Positions 8,018 through 16,016 are shown, counted from the first letter of the stretch. The stretch: DNA of 36,674 nt from an uncultured Arthrobacter sp. (GCF_902805515.1 NZ_CADCTE010000124.1:1-36674), one strand, 5' to 3'. The notes: generated by a model not told the origin, from the letters alone. Program-made: numbers and translations.

Positions 8018-9372
8018 GAGCTCACTCCCAGCAGGTCGGGGGTCGATTCGATGAACTTCGTCGAGTGGACGACGTCGCGCACCTCGCTGCGGGAGAGGAC
8101 GGCCTGCAGCAGGGGCAGGGTGGTCTTCACCCCTTCGATGCGCACCTCGCCGAGGGCGCGGATGGAACGGGCGATGGTGTCGTCCCGGCGGGAGTCCCAC
8201 ACGATCAGCTTGGCCAGCAGCGAGTCGTAGAACGGAGCGACGGTTGAGCCGGTGACGACGCCGGAGTCCACCCGGACGCCGGGGCCGCCGGGCCAGTCGA
8301 GGCGGGACAGGGTGCCCGGGCTCGGCAGGAAGTTGCTGGCCGGGTCCTCGGCGTTGACCCGGAACTCAAAGGCATGGCCGGTGAACGTGACGTCCTGCTG
8401 ATTCAGGCGGAGCCTGCCGTCGCGGGCCACCAGGAGCTGCTCACGCACCAGATCGAGCCCGGTGATCATCTCGGTGACCGGGTGCTCCACCTGCAGCCGG
8501 GTGTTCATCTCGATGAAGGCCGCCTCGTGCGACACCGGGTCGTAGAGGAATTCGACGGTGCCAAGGCCACGGTAGGAGCACTGCCGTCCCAGCTCCGTCG
8601 AGGACTCGAGAATTCGAGCACGCACCGGCTCGGGCAGCGCCGGGGCCGGGGCCTCCTCGACAACCTTCTGCTGGCGGCGCTGCAGGGAGCAGTCACGGTC
8701 GCCGAGGTGGATGACGCGCTCGCCGTCGCCGAGGATCTGCACCTCAACGTGCCGGGCGTTGGAGACAAACTGCTCGAGGTACACCGTCGGGTCGCCAAAG
8801 GCAGCCTGTGCCTCGGCCCGGGCCATCTCGAGCGTGCGCTGGAGCTCCCGGGCCTCGGTGACGAGGCGGATTCCACGGCCCCCGCCGCCGGACGAGGCCT
8901 TCACCACCAGCGGGAAGCCCACCTCGGCGGCAATGGCATCGGCATCGTCGGCCGGGGTCAGGGCGTCACTGCCCCGGAAGGTAGGGACCCCGGCGTCCCG
9001 GGCGGCCTGCCGGGCGCGGGACTTGTCGCCCATGAGTTCGATGGCGCCGGCGGCGGGGCCCACCCAGGTGAGTCCGGCGTCGGCGACGGCGCGCGCGAAG
9101 CCTGCATTCTCCGAGAGGAAGCCGTAGCCGGGGTGGACGGCATCGCACCCGGTGGCCGTCGCGGCCCCGAGCACCGCCTCGGTCTTGAGGTAGCTCCGTG
9201 CGGCCGCCGCCGGGCCGATCACCTCCACCTCGTCGGCGAGTTCGGCGGCGTAGGAGGTAGCGTCGGGCTCGCTGGCCGCCAGCACGGTGCGCAGGCCCAG
9301 CTCGCGGGCGGTGCGGATGATGCGCACGGCGATCTCGCCCCGGTTGGCGACGAGGAGTTTCTTGAAGGTCAT
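8014..9372 (-). CDS. accC: Biotin carboxylase (AccC-type)
   Basis: A 452-residue biotin carboxylase, close to the 449 residues of E. coli AccC. It starts with MTFKKLLVANRGEIAVRII, has the glycine-rich ATP-grasp loop GGGGRGIRL and the carboxylase signature EMNTRLQVEHPVTE. It carboxylates biotin on the carrier protein using ATP and bicarbonate. ATG at 9372 shares a base with the carrier gene stop (TAATG). Its location inside the pxp operon, not next to acetyl-CoA carboxyltransferase genes, suggests a dedicated carboxylase working with PxpB/PxpC rather than the fatty-acid enzyme (inference). Confidence 0.93.
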   Translation of the reverse strand: MTFKKLLVANRGEIAVRIIRTARELGLRTVLAASEPDATSYAAELADEVEVIGPAAAARSYLKTEAVLGAATATGCDAVHPGYGFLSENAGFARAVADAGLTWVGPAAGAIELMGDKSRARQAARDAGVPTFRGSDALTPADDADAIAAEVGFPLVVKASSGGGGRGIRLVTEARELQRTLEMARAEAQAAFGDPTVYLEQFVSNARHVEVQILGDGERVIHLGDRDCSLQRRQQKVVEEAPAPALPEPVRARILESSTELGRQCSYRGLGTVEFLYDPVSHEAAFIEMNTRLQVEHPVTEMITGLDLVREQLLVARDGRLRLNQQDVTFTGHAFEFRVNAEDPASNFLPSPGTLSRLDWPGGPGVRVDSGVVTGSTVAPFYDSLLAKLIVWDSRRDDTIARSIRALGEVRIEGVKTTLPLLQAVLSRSEVRDVVHSTKFIESTPDLLGVSS

Positions 9373-9608
9373 TATTCAGCCACCACCGCTATCACGTCCC
9401 CCGGGTTCACCGCGCCGGCGTCTTCGACGGCGAAGCGTTCGAGGGTGCCGCTGACCTCGCTGCGGACCTCGGAGAACTGCTTCATGATTTCGACCATTCC
9501 GATCGCCTGGCCGGCCTCGATTCGGTCCCCCTCGGAGGCGAACGGCTCTTTGTCCGGGGCGGGCTTGCGGTAGAAAATGCCGGGGAGAGGGGAAATGATG
9601 TCAGCCAT
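9372..9608 (-). CDS. accB: Biotin carboxyl carrier protein (short)
   Basis: A 78-residue lipoyl/biotinyl domain protein with no N-terminal extension. The biotin-acceptor lysine is in VEIMKQ (residues 39-44; Lys43), with the flanking prolines and glycines of a biotinyl barrel (SPLPGIFY near the start, VNPGDVI near the end). The usual acceptor motif is AMKM; here it is EIMKQ, a common variant in pxp-linked carriers. It sits between pxpA and accC, with 30 bp before it and a one-base overlap after it, and would shuttle carboxybiotin between AccC and the PxpB/PxpC carboxyltransferase-like pair. Confidence 0.92.
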   Translation of the reverse strand: MADIISPLPGIFYRKPAPDKEPFASEGDRIEAGQAIGMVEIMKQFSEVRSEVSGTLERFAVEDAGAVNPGDVIAVVAE

Positions 9609-9638
9609 GGTGCGCGTCCTTCCAAGCGGGGAGTGGAT

Positions 9639-10412
9639 TCAGGCGGTAGCGCGCTCCTGCGGGCGGCCGGCACCGGAGAGCACCTCGCGCACTGCGGCTG
9701 CGACCTCCGGTGAGTTCGGGGCGTCAGAGTGCACGCAGATGCTCGTGAAGTCGATGCGCAGGAGCGTGCCGTCCGAGGCTTCGACGAGGCCGTCGTCAAG
9801 CACCCGGCGGACGCGCTCGGCGGCCTTCACCGGATCGGTCAACTCGGGCCGGCGCTGGATGAGCAGCTGGCCCTCGGGGCCGTAGTTGAGGTCAACGTAG
9901 AGCTCACCCACGAATTCGATGCCAAGGCTCTCGCACACCACCTGGTGCTGGGTGCCCGCCAGGCCGTAAAAGGGCACCCCGTAGAGGGCGGCGACCTTGC
10001 CGGCGGCCTGCATCAGGTGGTGGTCCCGGGCGAGCATGCCGTAGAGGGAGCCGTGCGGTTTGATGTGGTGGAGGTCGACGCCCTCCCTCCGGAGGAAGGC
10101 CGAGAGAGCGCCCACCTGGTAGAGCATCAGGTGTTCCACCTCGTTGGGCGTCAGCTTCATCTCCCGCCGGCCGAAGCCGACGAGGTCCGGCAGGCCGGGG
10201 TGCGCCCCGATGCCGAGGTCCCGGCAGGCCGCGGCGGAGATGGTGTCGGCCATGGCGTCCGGGTCTCCCGAATGGAAGCCGCACGCGACGTTGATTGAGT
10301 CGACGAGTTCCATCAGGGCCAGGTCATTGCCGAAGGAGTGAAGGCCAAGCGACTCACCCATGTCGGAGTTGATGGTGGGCGTCATTGCCCGAGTGACTTG
10401 TGCATCAGTCAT
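9639..10412 (-). CDS. pxpA: 5-oxoprolinase subunit A (LamB/YcsF family)
   Basis: A 257-residue LamB/YcsF protein, the ring-opening subunit of ATP-dependent 5-oxoprolinase. Family blocks are NSDMGESLG (15-23), VACGFHSGDP (41-50), GAHPGLPD and the VKPHGSLYGM-like HIKPHGSLYGM. It is the first gene of the pxpA-accB-accC-pxpB-pxpC operon. No Shine-Dalgarno sequence precedes the ATG at 10412, but a promoter-like pair ends 7 bp before it, so the message may be leaderless. A second in-frame ATG nine codons later would start right before the conserved block and is the alternative start. Confidence 0.93.
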   Translation of the reverse strand: MTDAQVTRAMTPTINSDMGESLGLHSFGNDLALMELVDSINVACGFHSGDPDAMADTISAAACRDLGIGAHPGLPDLVGFGRREMKLTPNEVEHLMLYQVGALSAFLRREGVDLHHIKPHGSLYGMLARDHHLMQAAGKVAALYGVPFYGLAGTQHQVVCESLGIEFVGELYVDLNYGPEGQLLIQRRPELTDPVKAAERVRRVLDDGLVEASDGTLLRIDFTSICVHSDAPNSPEVAAAVREVLSGAGRPQERATA

Positions 10413-10419
10413 GCGCCCA

Positions 10420-10449
10420 ACGCTAGACCCGGAGTCCGCCCGGTGTCAG
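10420..10449 (-). promoter_or_regulatory. Predicted promoter of the pxp operon (leaderless type)
   Basis: Read on the minus strand: CTGACA (10449-10444), 18 bp, TAGCGT (10425-10420), then 7 bp to the ATG of pxpA. That spacing would place the transcription start at or next to the start codon, which fits the missing ribosome binding site. Confidence 0.45.
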
Positions 10450-10490
10450 GGGGTGGAGGGGCTTTGAAAATTCGGTGAGGATGTGCTGTT

Positions 10491-11075
10491 TCAGCGCCGC
10501 GAGACCCGACGGTCCGGAAGCAGTCCCTTGACCGCTCCGGCGGTGAAGTGGACGCCGAACCGGCCCAGCGTCCCGAGGCGCAGGGGGACCGAATCCGCGG
10601 CGGCCCGGAGCGAGGCAAGGCACCGAAGCGCCTGCAGCGTCGGGGTGCGGAGGAGCCCCCGTAATGCGGTGCCGTCGGGGGCGGTCAGCTCGAAGCGTGT
10701 CGTAGTGAAGTCGTACCAGAGCGCGCGAGGATTTCCCGGCCGCTGGGCCTTGGCGCCCCGCAGGTGCAGGTCGACGTGGTCGTCGCTGGAGAAGTCGAGG
10801 GAGTATTCGACGGCGGCGCCGGCGTCGTCGGGAAACAGCGCAATCGTCCCGGTGACCGGCCTCGCGCTGGCGAAGCCGTCGACGTCGATCGTGCCCTCGA
10901 CGTTCAACCGGTGGTGCGGGTCGGTGCGGAACGTTTCCCAGCCGGGCATTGAGGCACGGAGCACCAGGCGCACCGCGGCCTGGCGGAAGGGCAGCTCGAG
11001 CCAGCCGGAGAGCTGCTCGGTGAAGCTGACACTGTCCGTTGGACTTATCTCGCGCATGCCTGCTCTTTCAGCCAT
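10491..11075 (-). CDS. Uncharacterised beta-rich protein
   Basis: About 194 residues from the chosen ATG at 11075. I do not recognise it with confidence. It has no signal peptide, no membrane segment and no cysteine cluster. Its middle is rich in alternating strand-like segments (VEGTIDVDGF, VTGTIALF, VEYSLDFSS, WYDFTTTRFEL). That pattern resembles the accessory beta domain found with some GMC-type sterol oxidases and lipid hydrolases, which is a weak resemblance only. Start choice is uncertain: in-frame ATGs occur at 11093, 11075 and 11057, and a TTG at 11126 overlaps the TGA of the upstream reductase gene (TTGA). The last option would mean translational coupling. It probably shares a transcript with that reductase. 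Confidence 0.6.
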   Translation of the reverse strand: MAERAGMREISPTDSVSFTEQLSGWLELPFRQAAVRLVLRASMPGWETFRTDPHHRLNVEGTIDVDGFASARPVTGTIALFPDDAGAAVEYSLDFSSDDHVDLHLRGAKAQRPGNPRALWYDFTTTRFELTAPDGTALRGLLRTPTLQALRCLASLRAAADSVPLRLGTLGRFGVHFTAGAVKGLLPDRRVSRR

Positions 11076-11122
11076 GGCTTCATCTTGGGGCATTTCGTTG
11101 TTTTTTACATCAAGTGATCTTC

Positions 11123-11710
11123 TCAAGCACGAGTACCGTGCAGGGTTGGCCGGTAGGTGAGTTCCTGGGTGCGCCCGTCGAGGGTCCGATGCTCCACCAG
11201 GTCCAGATCGAAGTCCTCCGCACCCTTGAAGATCGGCTCGAGACCGGTCCGGGCGGTGATGACGGGGAATATCGTCACCTGGAGGCGGTCCACCAGTCCG
11301 GCGGCCATCAGCGCCCGGTTCAGCGACAGGCTGCCATGCGAGCGCAATGGCACCTCCGACTGCTCCTTGAGCCGGGCGACGACGTCGACGGCGTCCCCGC
11401 CCGCCACCGTCGCATCCGGCCAGTCGAGGGGTTCCTGCAGCGTCGTCGAGACCACCGTTGCAGGCAGGTTCACCATCCGGGTGACCCAGGGATCCCGCAC
11501 CTCGGATTCCTTCGAACTCGACGCAAGCATCTCCCCGAAAAGCCGGAACGTTGTGGCCCCGAAGACCATCCGGTGTGCCTGGTCATACAAAGCGAGGCGG
11601 CGCTCGAGCAGCTCCGGACCCTGCTTGCCCCAGTATCCCGTCCAGTCACCGCCCGCGGCGGCGTAGCCGTCGAGGCTGGAGAAGATGTCCCAGGTGTAGG
11701 TAGCTGTCAT
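11123..11710 (-). CDS. Dihydrofolate reductase/RibD C-terminal family protein
   Basis: A 195-residue protein of the RibD_C/DHFR-like fold, which binds NADPH and reduces pterin- or pyrimidine-like substrates in characterised members. Seen are the N-terminal DIFSSLDGYAA block, MVFGATTFRLF, the SHGSLSLNRALMAAGLVDRL segment (canonically GS..L...L...GLVDE) and the strand VTIFPVITARTG. The ATG at 11710 follows AGGAAG at good spacing. This family is often of unknown physiological function in actinobacteria. It lies upstream of the uncharacterised beta-rich gene and 55 bp downstream of the AAA+ gene. Confidence 0.85.
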   Translation of the reverse strand: MTATYTWDIFSSLDGYAAAGGDWTGYWGKQGPELLERRLALYDQAHRMVFGATTFRLFGEMLASSSKESEVRDPWVTRMVNLPATVVSTTLQEPLDWPDATVAGGDAVDVVARLKEQSEVPLRSHGSLSLNRALMAAGLVDRLQVTIFPVITARTGLEPIFKGAEDFDLDLVEHRTLDGRTQELTYRPTLHGTRA

Positions 11711-11765
11711 GATGCTTCCTTCCGGTTGGTGATGCGTACCGGCCGGGCGGCCGCCGTCGGTCGGC

Positions 11766-12809
11766 TCAGGTCATCAGCCAGCGCCACCACCGCGACGGTC
11801 CGGTTGCAGGCGCCGGGCCCGGCTCGGGTTCCGGTTCCTCGCCCAGCGCCCGTGCCGCCTCGACGAGGTCGTCCTCGGTGAGGGTCATGACGTCCTCACG
11901 GCCGAGCGCGTCGAGGCTCCTTTCCTCGTCGAGTGAGAGCCTCAGGGCCTGTCGGTTGAGCGCCTGCTCGAACAGGGTGCGGGCGAAGCGCGCATTGCCG
12001 GAGTCCTCACCGGAGTGAAGGCCCGCGAGGATGCGGCGCAGCATCTGCTCCGCACCCGGCTCGAGCAGGTACTCGTGCTGGGCCAGCATCTGGCCGAATA
12101 TCTCCACGAGTGCGTCCACCGAGTAGTCGGGGAAGGTGATCTCGCGCGCAAACCGTGACCGCAGGCCGGGGTTCGAGAGCAGGAACATTTCCATCAGCCG
12201 CGGATAACCGGCCACGATCACCACCAGGCGGTGGCGGTGGTCCTCCATGCGTTTCAGCAGGACCTCGATCGCCTCGGGCCCGAAGTCCATCCGGTGATCT
12301 TCAGGGGCCAGGGCGTAGGCCTCGTCGATGAACAGGACGCCGTCCAGCGCCCGCCGGATCACCCGGTCGGTCTTGAGCGCGGTTTCGCCCACATACTGTC
12401 CGACCAGGCCCGAACGGTCGACCTCCACCAGGTGGCCCTTCTGCAGCAGGCCGACTGCCCGGTACATCTCGGCCAGGAGCCGTGCCACGGTGGTCTTGCC
12501 CGTGCCCGGGTTGCCAAGGAACACGAGGTGCTGCGAGGTGGCCACCTCCGGCAGGCCGTGCGCCTTGCGGCGGGCCTGCACCTGAAGCAGTGCAACCAGC
12601 GCCCGCACCTGTTCCTTGACCGTGTCCAGCCCGATCAGCGCATCGAGCTCGGCCTGCAGCTCGGAGAGCGGGCGGGCCGGGCCCGGCCGGGGGCCAAACA
12701 TCTCGCCCACCCGGTCATCGACCCGGTCCCCACCCGGCAGTTTAATCTGCTCGGCCAGGTGGCCGAGCGTTTCGCGCAGTTCCTCAAGCGGATTGCGGCT
12801 GGCAGCCAT
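11766..12809 (-). CDS. AAA+ ATPase of the CbbX/SpoVK/EccA type
   Basis: A 347-residue AAA+ protein. Walker A GNPGTGKTT is at residues 99-107, Walker B VLFIDEA at 158-164, and a GQYVGET pore-loop-like motif at 137-143. A helical lid follows, and a Glu/Pro-rich tail ends in a WWRWL segment. The family includes rubisco activases (CbbX), the sporulation protein SpoVK and the ATPase half of type VII secretion EccA, all hexameric remodelling ATPases. No rubisco, ESX or sporulation gene is visible in this window, so the client protein is unknown. The start is supported by AGGAGA six bases upstream. The N-terminal 50 residues lack the TPR array of EccA. Confidence 0.88.
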   Translation of the reverse strand: MAASRNPLEELRETLGHLAEQIKLPGGDRVDDRVGEMFGPRPGPARPLSELQAELDALIGLDTVKEQVRALVALLQVQARRKAHGLPEVATSQHLVFLGNPGTGKTTVARLLAEMYRAVGLLQKGHLVEVDRSGLVGQYVGETALKTDRVIRRALDGVLFIDEAYALAPEDHRMDFGPEAIEVLLKRMEDHRHRLVVIVAGYPRLMEMFLLSNPGLRSRFAREITFPDYSVDALVEIFGQMLAQHEYLLEPGAEQMLRRILAGLHSGEDSGNARFARTLFEQALNRQALRLSLDEERSLDALGREDVMTLTEDDLVEAARALGEEPEPEPGPAPATGPSRWWRWLMT

Positions 12810-12878
12810 GCTGTTCTCCTGGAGCGATAGGCCGCGGGTTCAGCATCCGCGGTGGTTGCATCACTCTAATACTCACCT

Positions 12879-12919
12879 CCTCAATCAGGCTTCCCGACCG
12901 GGGTAGGAACCGATTGAGG
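12879..12919. repeat. Inverted repeat in the gap between the XRE regulator and the AAA+ gene
   Basis: CCTCAATC (12879-12886) and GATTGAGG (12912-12919) form 8-bp perfect arms around a 25-bp loop, in the 198-bp gap downstream of the regulator and upstream of the AAA+ gene. It could be a weak terminator for the regulator or an operator for the AAA+ gene. There is no T run. Confidence 0.35.
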
Positions 12920-13007
12920 GCTCACTGCCTCGACGTGCTTCCTGCCGCTCCCGGGCCCCTCACGCAGATGCCAGATCAGCTGGAGGAACGGACCTCGTGG
13001 GAAGGCT

Positions 13008-13964
13008 TTACCCGGAGGTGACTGGTAGGCCTGCGGATGCGAGCAGTGAGAGCTTGTCTGCGTCCCGGGAAGCCGCGTCCGGGTGGTACACGACAAGCAT
13101 GAGACCGTCGGCACCGCCGATGCTCAGCCTTTCGCGATTAAGATGTAATTCACCCACCTGCGGGTGGTTGAAGCGGAGCATGGTCCCCCTTTGCCCACGC
13201 ACTTCATAGCGGGCCCAGAGCTGTGCGAAGAGGGGACTGGTCAGCGAAAGCTCACCGACGAGTTCGACGAACCGGGGGTTCTCGATGTCGGTTCCCACGG
13301 ACTGGCGGAGATTGGCGATGAAGCACTCCGCGACGTCTTTCCACTGCGGCTGCAGTGCCTGCTCCGCCGGGTCCAGGAACATGTCCAGGAGCTGGTTCCT
13401 CCCGGTGTCCAGTCTCGGCGAGAGCGCTTTGGCGAGCGGGTTGGACGCGAGGATGTCGAAGTAGCGCCCTTCGATGAAAGCCGGCTGATTGAGCGACTCA
13501 AGGAGCTTCAACGCCCCGGGCGGGACGATTTCCCTGCGCGGGCGGCGCTGTCGCTGGCGCGGAACTTCGGCCACCAGGGACAGCAGGTGCGTGAAGTGGT
13601 CGTCATCCAACTGCAGGACGCGGGCTATTGCTTCAAGTACCTGCAGCGACGGGTGCCGGTCGCGGCCGCGTTCGAGGCGCAGATAGTAGTCGGCGCTGAT
13701 ACCGGCGAGCATGGCAACCTCCTCGCGCCGGAGGCCGGGGACACGACGGACGCCTACGTCTGGGATGCCCGCCTGGGCAGGGGTGATCATTTCCCGCCGG
13801 GCACGCAGGTAGACGCCGAGCGCATTGGCGGGGCCACCGGTCCGGCCCCCTGATCCTGAAGTTGGTCGAGCTCCCGGTTGGGGTGCGCTGCCGGGTGGGA
13901 CGAGGGGGGGTCCTGTCACACCCCGGTCTCGGGAGGGCTCTGGTTGCTTTGTGTCCGTGCGCAT
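13008..13964 (-). CDS. XRE-family regulator with MmyB-like C-terminal domain
   Basis: About 318 residues from the ATG at 13964. A helix-turn-helix of XRE type lies near residues 50-110 (YLRARREMITPAQAG, then RREEVAMLAGISADYYLRLE). It is followed by the MmyB-like ligand-binding domain, which binds fatty-acid-like ligands in the studied member. Typical blocks are ILASNPLAKALS, LDPAEQ and the RFNHPQVGELHL region. The start is uncertain because no good ribosome binding site precedes it and the first 45 residues are Pro/Gly-rich. It is transcribed divergently from an SDR gene 46 bp away, the usual arrangement for MmyB-type regulators, so it likely controls that SDR and itself. Confidence 0.85.
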   Translation of the reverse strand: MRTDTKQPEPSRDRGVTGPPLVPPGSAPQPGARPTSGSGGRTGGPANALGVYLRARREMITPAQAGIPDVGVRRVPGLRREEVAMLAGISADYYLRLERGRDRHPSLQVLEAIARVLQLDDDHFTHLLSLVAEVPRQRQRRPRREIVPPGALKLLESLNQPAFIEGRYFDILASNPLAKALSPRLDTGRNQLLDMFLDPAEQALQPQWKDVAECFIANLRQSVGTDIENPRFVELVGELSLTSPLFAQLWARYEVRGQRGTMLRFNHPQVGELHLNRERLSIGGADGLMLVVYHPDAASRDADKLSLLASAGLPVTSG

Positions 13965-14010
13965 ACGGTCGTCAACGACCCATTCACGCAATCTATTTCG
14001 ACAGGAAATC

Positions 14011-14694
14011 ATGACTATCTCCCTGATCACAGGCGCCAACAAGGGCATCGGCTTCGAGACCGCTCGTCAGCTTCTGGACCTTGGACACGTCGTCTACATC
14101 GGCGCACGCGATTCGGAGCGGGGCCAGAAGGCGGCCGAGGCCATCGGTGCGCGCTTTGTACAGCTTGACGTCACCGATGACTCTTCGGTCCGGGACGCTC
14201 TCGCGACGATTGAGGCGCGCGAAGGCCACCTCGACGTCCTGATCCACAATGCCGGGGTTCTGCCTACGGAGCTGGACGGAGTCACCGCCCTTCACGCCTT
14301 CGACACGAATGCCGTCGGCATTGTCCGTGTCACGGAGGCCGCGCTCCCTCTGCTGCGCAACTCGGAAAACCCCAATGTTGTCACCGTTTCCAGCACTGCG
14401 GGATCGTTCTGGGCCGTGACCAATCCCGAGCGGCCCGAATTCAATCTGCCTCTGGCGCTCTACTCGGCATCCAAAGCCGCGGCGACCATGCTCACCGTGC
14501 AGTACGCCAAGTCCCAGCCAGGCATCAAGTTCAATGCCGTCGAACCCGGGACGACCGCCACCGACCTGACAGCAGCCTTCGGAGTGGGAAGGCCAGTCGA
14601 CGAGTCCGCCCGCGTCGTGGCCCGCCTTGCAACCCTCGGTGCGGATGGGCCTACCGGCACACTGCAGGACGAGAACGGCAACGTTTCCTGGTAA
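14011..14694 (+). CDS. SDR family oxidoreductase, divergent from the MmyB-type regulator
   Basis: A 227-residue short-chain dehydrogenase. The N-terminus ISLITGANKGIGFETARQL carries the TGxNxGIG motif of carbonyl-reductase-type SDRs. NAG follows at about 83-85, and the YSASK catalytic pair is in ALYSASKAA at about residues 150-158. The GARDSERG sequence after the second strand includes an Arg suited to NADP(H). The ATG at 14011 has AGGAAA upstream. It is the probable target of the adjacent regulator, and a 16-bp-stem hairpin closes the unit 14 bp downstream. Substrate unknown; a reactive carbonyl or quinone is plausible from the neighbourhood. Confidence 0.9.
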   Translation: MTISLITGANKGIGFETARQLLDLGHVVYIGARDSERGQKAAEAIGARFVQLDVTDDSSVRDALATIEAREGHLDVLIHNAGVLPTELDGVTALHAFDTNAVGIVRVTEAALPLLRNSENPNVVTVSSTAGSFWAVTNPERPEFNLPLALYSASKAAATMLTVQYAKSQPGIKFNAVEPGTTATDLTAAFGVGRPVDESARVVARLATLGADGPTGTLQDENGNVSW

Positions 14695-14707
14695 CAGCCG
14701 GCCCAAC

Positions 14708-14741
14708 GTACTGAGGTGAGCGCCCGCGCTCACCTCAGTAC
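14708..14741 (+). terminator. Hairpin terminator after the SDR gene
   Basis: A perfect 16-bp stem (arm GTACTGAGGTGAGCGC and its complement) with a 2-bp turn is followed by TTTG. It lies 14 bp after the SDR stop and before the MFS gene. The U-tract is short, so termination may be partly factor-dependent. Confidence 0.75.
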
Positions 14742-14807
14742 TTTGTCCTGCCATCGGTTCCGAATGTCCTCAAACGCACAAACCTTTCGCACCAGAGAGA
14801 TGAAATC

Positions 14808-16013
14808 TTGACCAGCACAGCCACACAAGAATCCACACACCACCGACCTGCCTCCTGGGGAGGCGTCGTCTCGCTCGGCATCGGAATTTTCGCCATCGTC
14901 ATGTCCGAGTTCCTTCCGGCGAGCCTGCTCCCGCGTATCGCCGACGACCTGGAGGTATCAATCGGTGCCGCGGGTCAAAGCGTCACCGTGACGGCCATCG
15001 CCGGAGCGTTCGCCGCGCTGCTCATCGCCGTGGTGCTCCCACGGATGGACCGCCGCTTCGTCATGATCGGCCTCACCGCGCTGGCCATCGTGTCCAATGT
15101 CATCGTGGCGTTGGCACCCAGTCTTCCCGTGCTGCTTCTGGCGCGGGTCCTCCTCGGTATCGCACTCGGCGGATTCTGGGCCATGGCCACCGCGATGGCG
15201 GCCAAGCTGGTCCCCGGCGACCACCTCGGCCGCGCGCTGACCATCATCAATGCCGGCGTGTCCGTCGCGACCGTCGTCGCTGTTCCTCTTGGCGCATGGC
15301 TGGGAGAGGTCTGGGGGTGGCGCGGGGTGTTCTTCCTCGGCGCCGGTGTCGGGCTCGTCGCTCTCATCGCGCAGACGGCCACCCTGCCGCACGTCATACC
15401 AACGGCCGTCAGCGGCCTGCGCGCTCTCGGAGCCACGCTGCGGTCGGGCATCGTCATCGCCGGCCTTACCGCCATCCTGCTCATCTTCGGCGGCCATTTC
15501 AGCGGCTTCACCTACATCCGCCCGGCAGCGGAAAGCGTCTCGAATATCGACGCAGGGGGCCTGGCTGTCATGCTCCTCGTTTTCGGCGTCGCCAATGTCC
15601 TCGGCACCGCCCTAAGCGGGCCCATCGTCGACCGGTCCCTCCGCACCGCGATTCTCCTGTTCCCCCTCCTCGTGGCCACCGGCATGCTGACCATGCTCCT
15701 GACCAGCGGATCGCCCGCGGGCCTGTTCATCGCCGTTGCCCTGTGGGGCTTTGGCTTCGGCGGCGTCCCGACGACCGTGCTGAGCTGGGGGGCCCGCACC
15801 GAACCTGCGCGTCTGGAACAGATCGGCGGCCTCATCGTCACCGTCTGCAATATCGCGATCGCGGTCGGCGCAATCGTCGGGGGAGTGCTGGTCGACAGCG
15901 TATCGGCCAGCGCAACCCTCATTCTTGGCGGTGTCCTCGCCATCCTGGGCGGCCTGGTCCTGACCAGCCTCCGTCGAGGGGCGAACGGCATCTCCACCCC
16001 TGTGAGCAACTAA
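14808..16013 (+). CDS. MFS transporter (drug/nucleoside efflux type)
   Basis: A 401-residue major facilitator protein with about twelve hydrophobic segments. VSLGIGIFAIVMSEFLPASL in helix 1 and RVLLGIALGGFWAMATAMAA in helix 4 are features of the DHA1-type exporters such as NepI. It begins with TTG at 14808: this gives the expected 20-residue cytoplasmic lead-in, with AGAGAG upstream. An ATG at 14800 is out of frame and opens only a three-codon frame whose TGA overlaps the TTG. Hairpins isolate the gene on both sides (14708-14741 and 16017-16059). Likely function is export of a small organic compound; NepI-like purine nucleoside efflux is a possibility only. Confidence 0.88.
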   Translation: MTSTATQESTHHRPASWGGVVSLGIGIFAIVMSEFLPASLLPRIADDLEVSIGAAGQSVTVTAIAGAFAALLIAVVLPRMDRRFVMIGLTALAIVSNVIVALAPSLPVLLLARVLLGIALGGFWAMATAMAAKLVPGDHLGRALTIINAGVSVATVVAVPLGAWLGEVWGWRGVFFLGAGVGLVALIAQTATLPHVIPTAVSGLRALGATLRSGIVIAGLTAILLIFGGHFSGFTYIRPAAESVSNIDAGGLAVMLLVFGVANVLGTALSGPIVDRSLRTAILLFPLLVATGMLTMLLTSGSPAGLFIAVALWGFGFGGVPTTVLSWGARTEPARLEQIGGLIVTVCNIAIAVGAIVGGVLVDSVSASATLILGGVLAILGGLVLTSLRRGANGISTPVSN

Positions 16014-16016
16014 ACC

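Noticed and set aside
8374..9573. A 399-codon plus-strand frame opposite accC
   Set aside because: It is antisense to a well-defined biotin carboxylase; composition is that of a shadow frame.
8014..9608. Acetyl-CoA carboxylase subunits for fatty-acid synthesis
   Set aside because: No carboxyltransferase accA/accD or accD-type gene is nearby, the carrier lacks the long N-terminal region, and both genes are embedded in the pxp operon.
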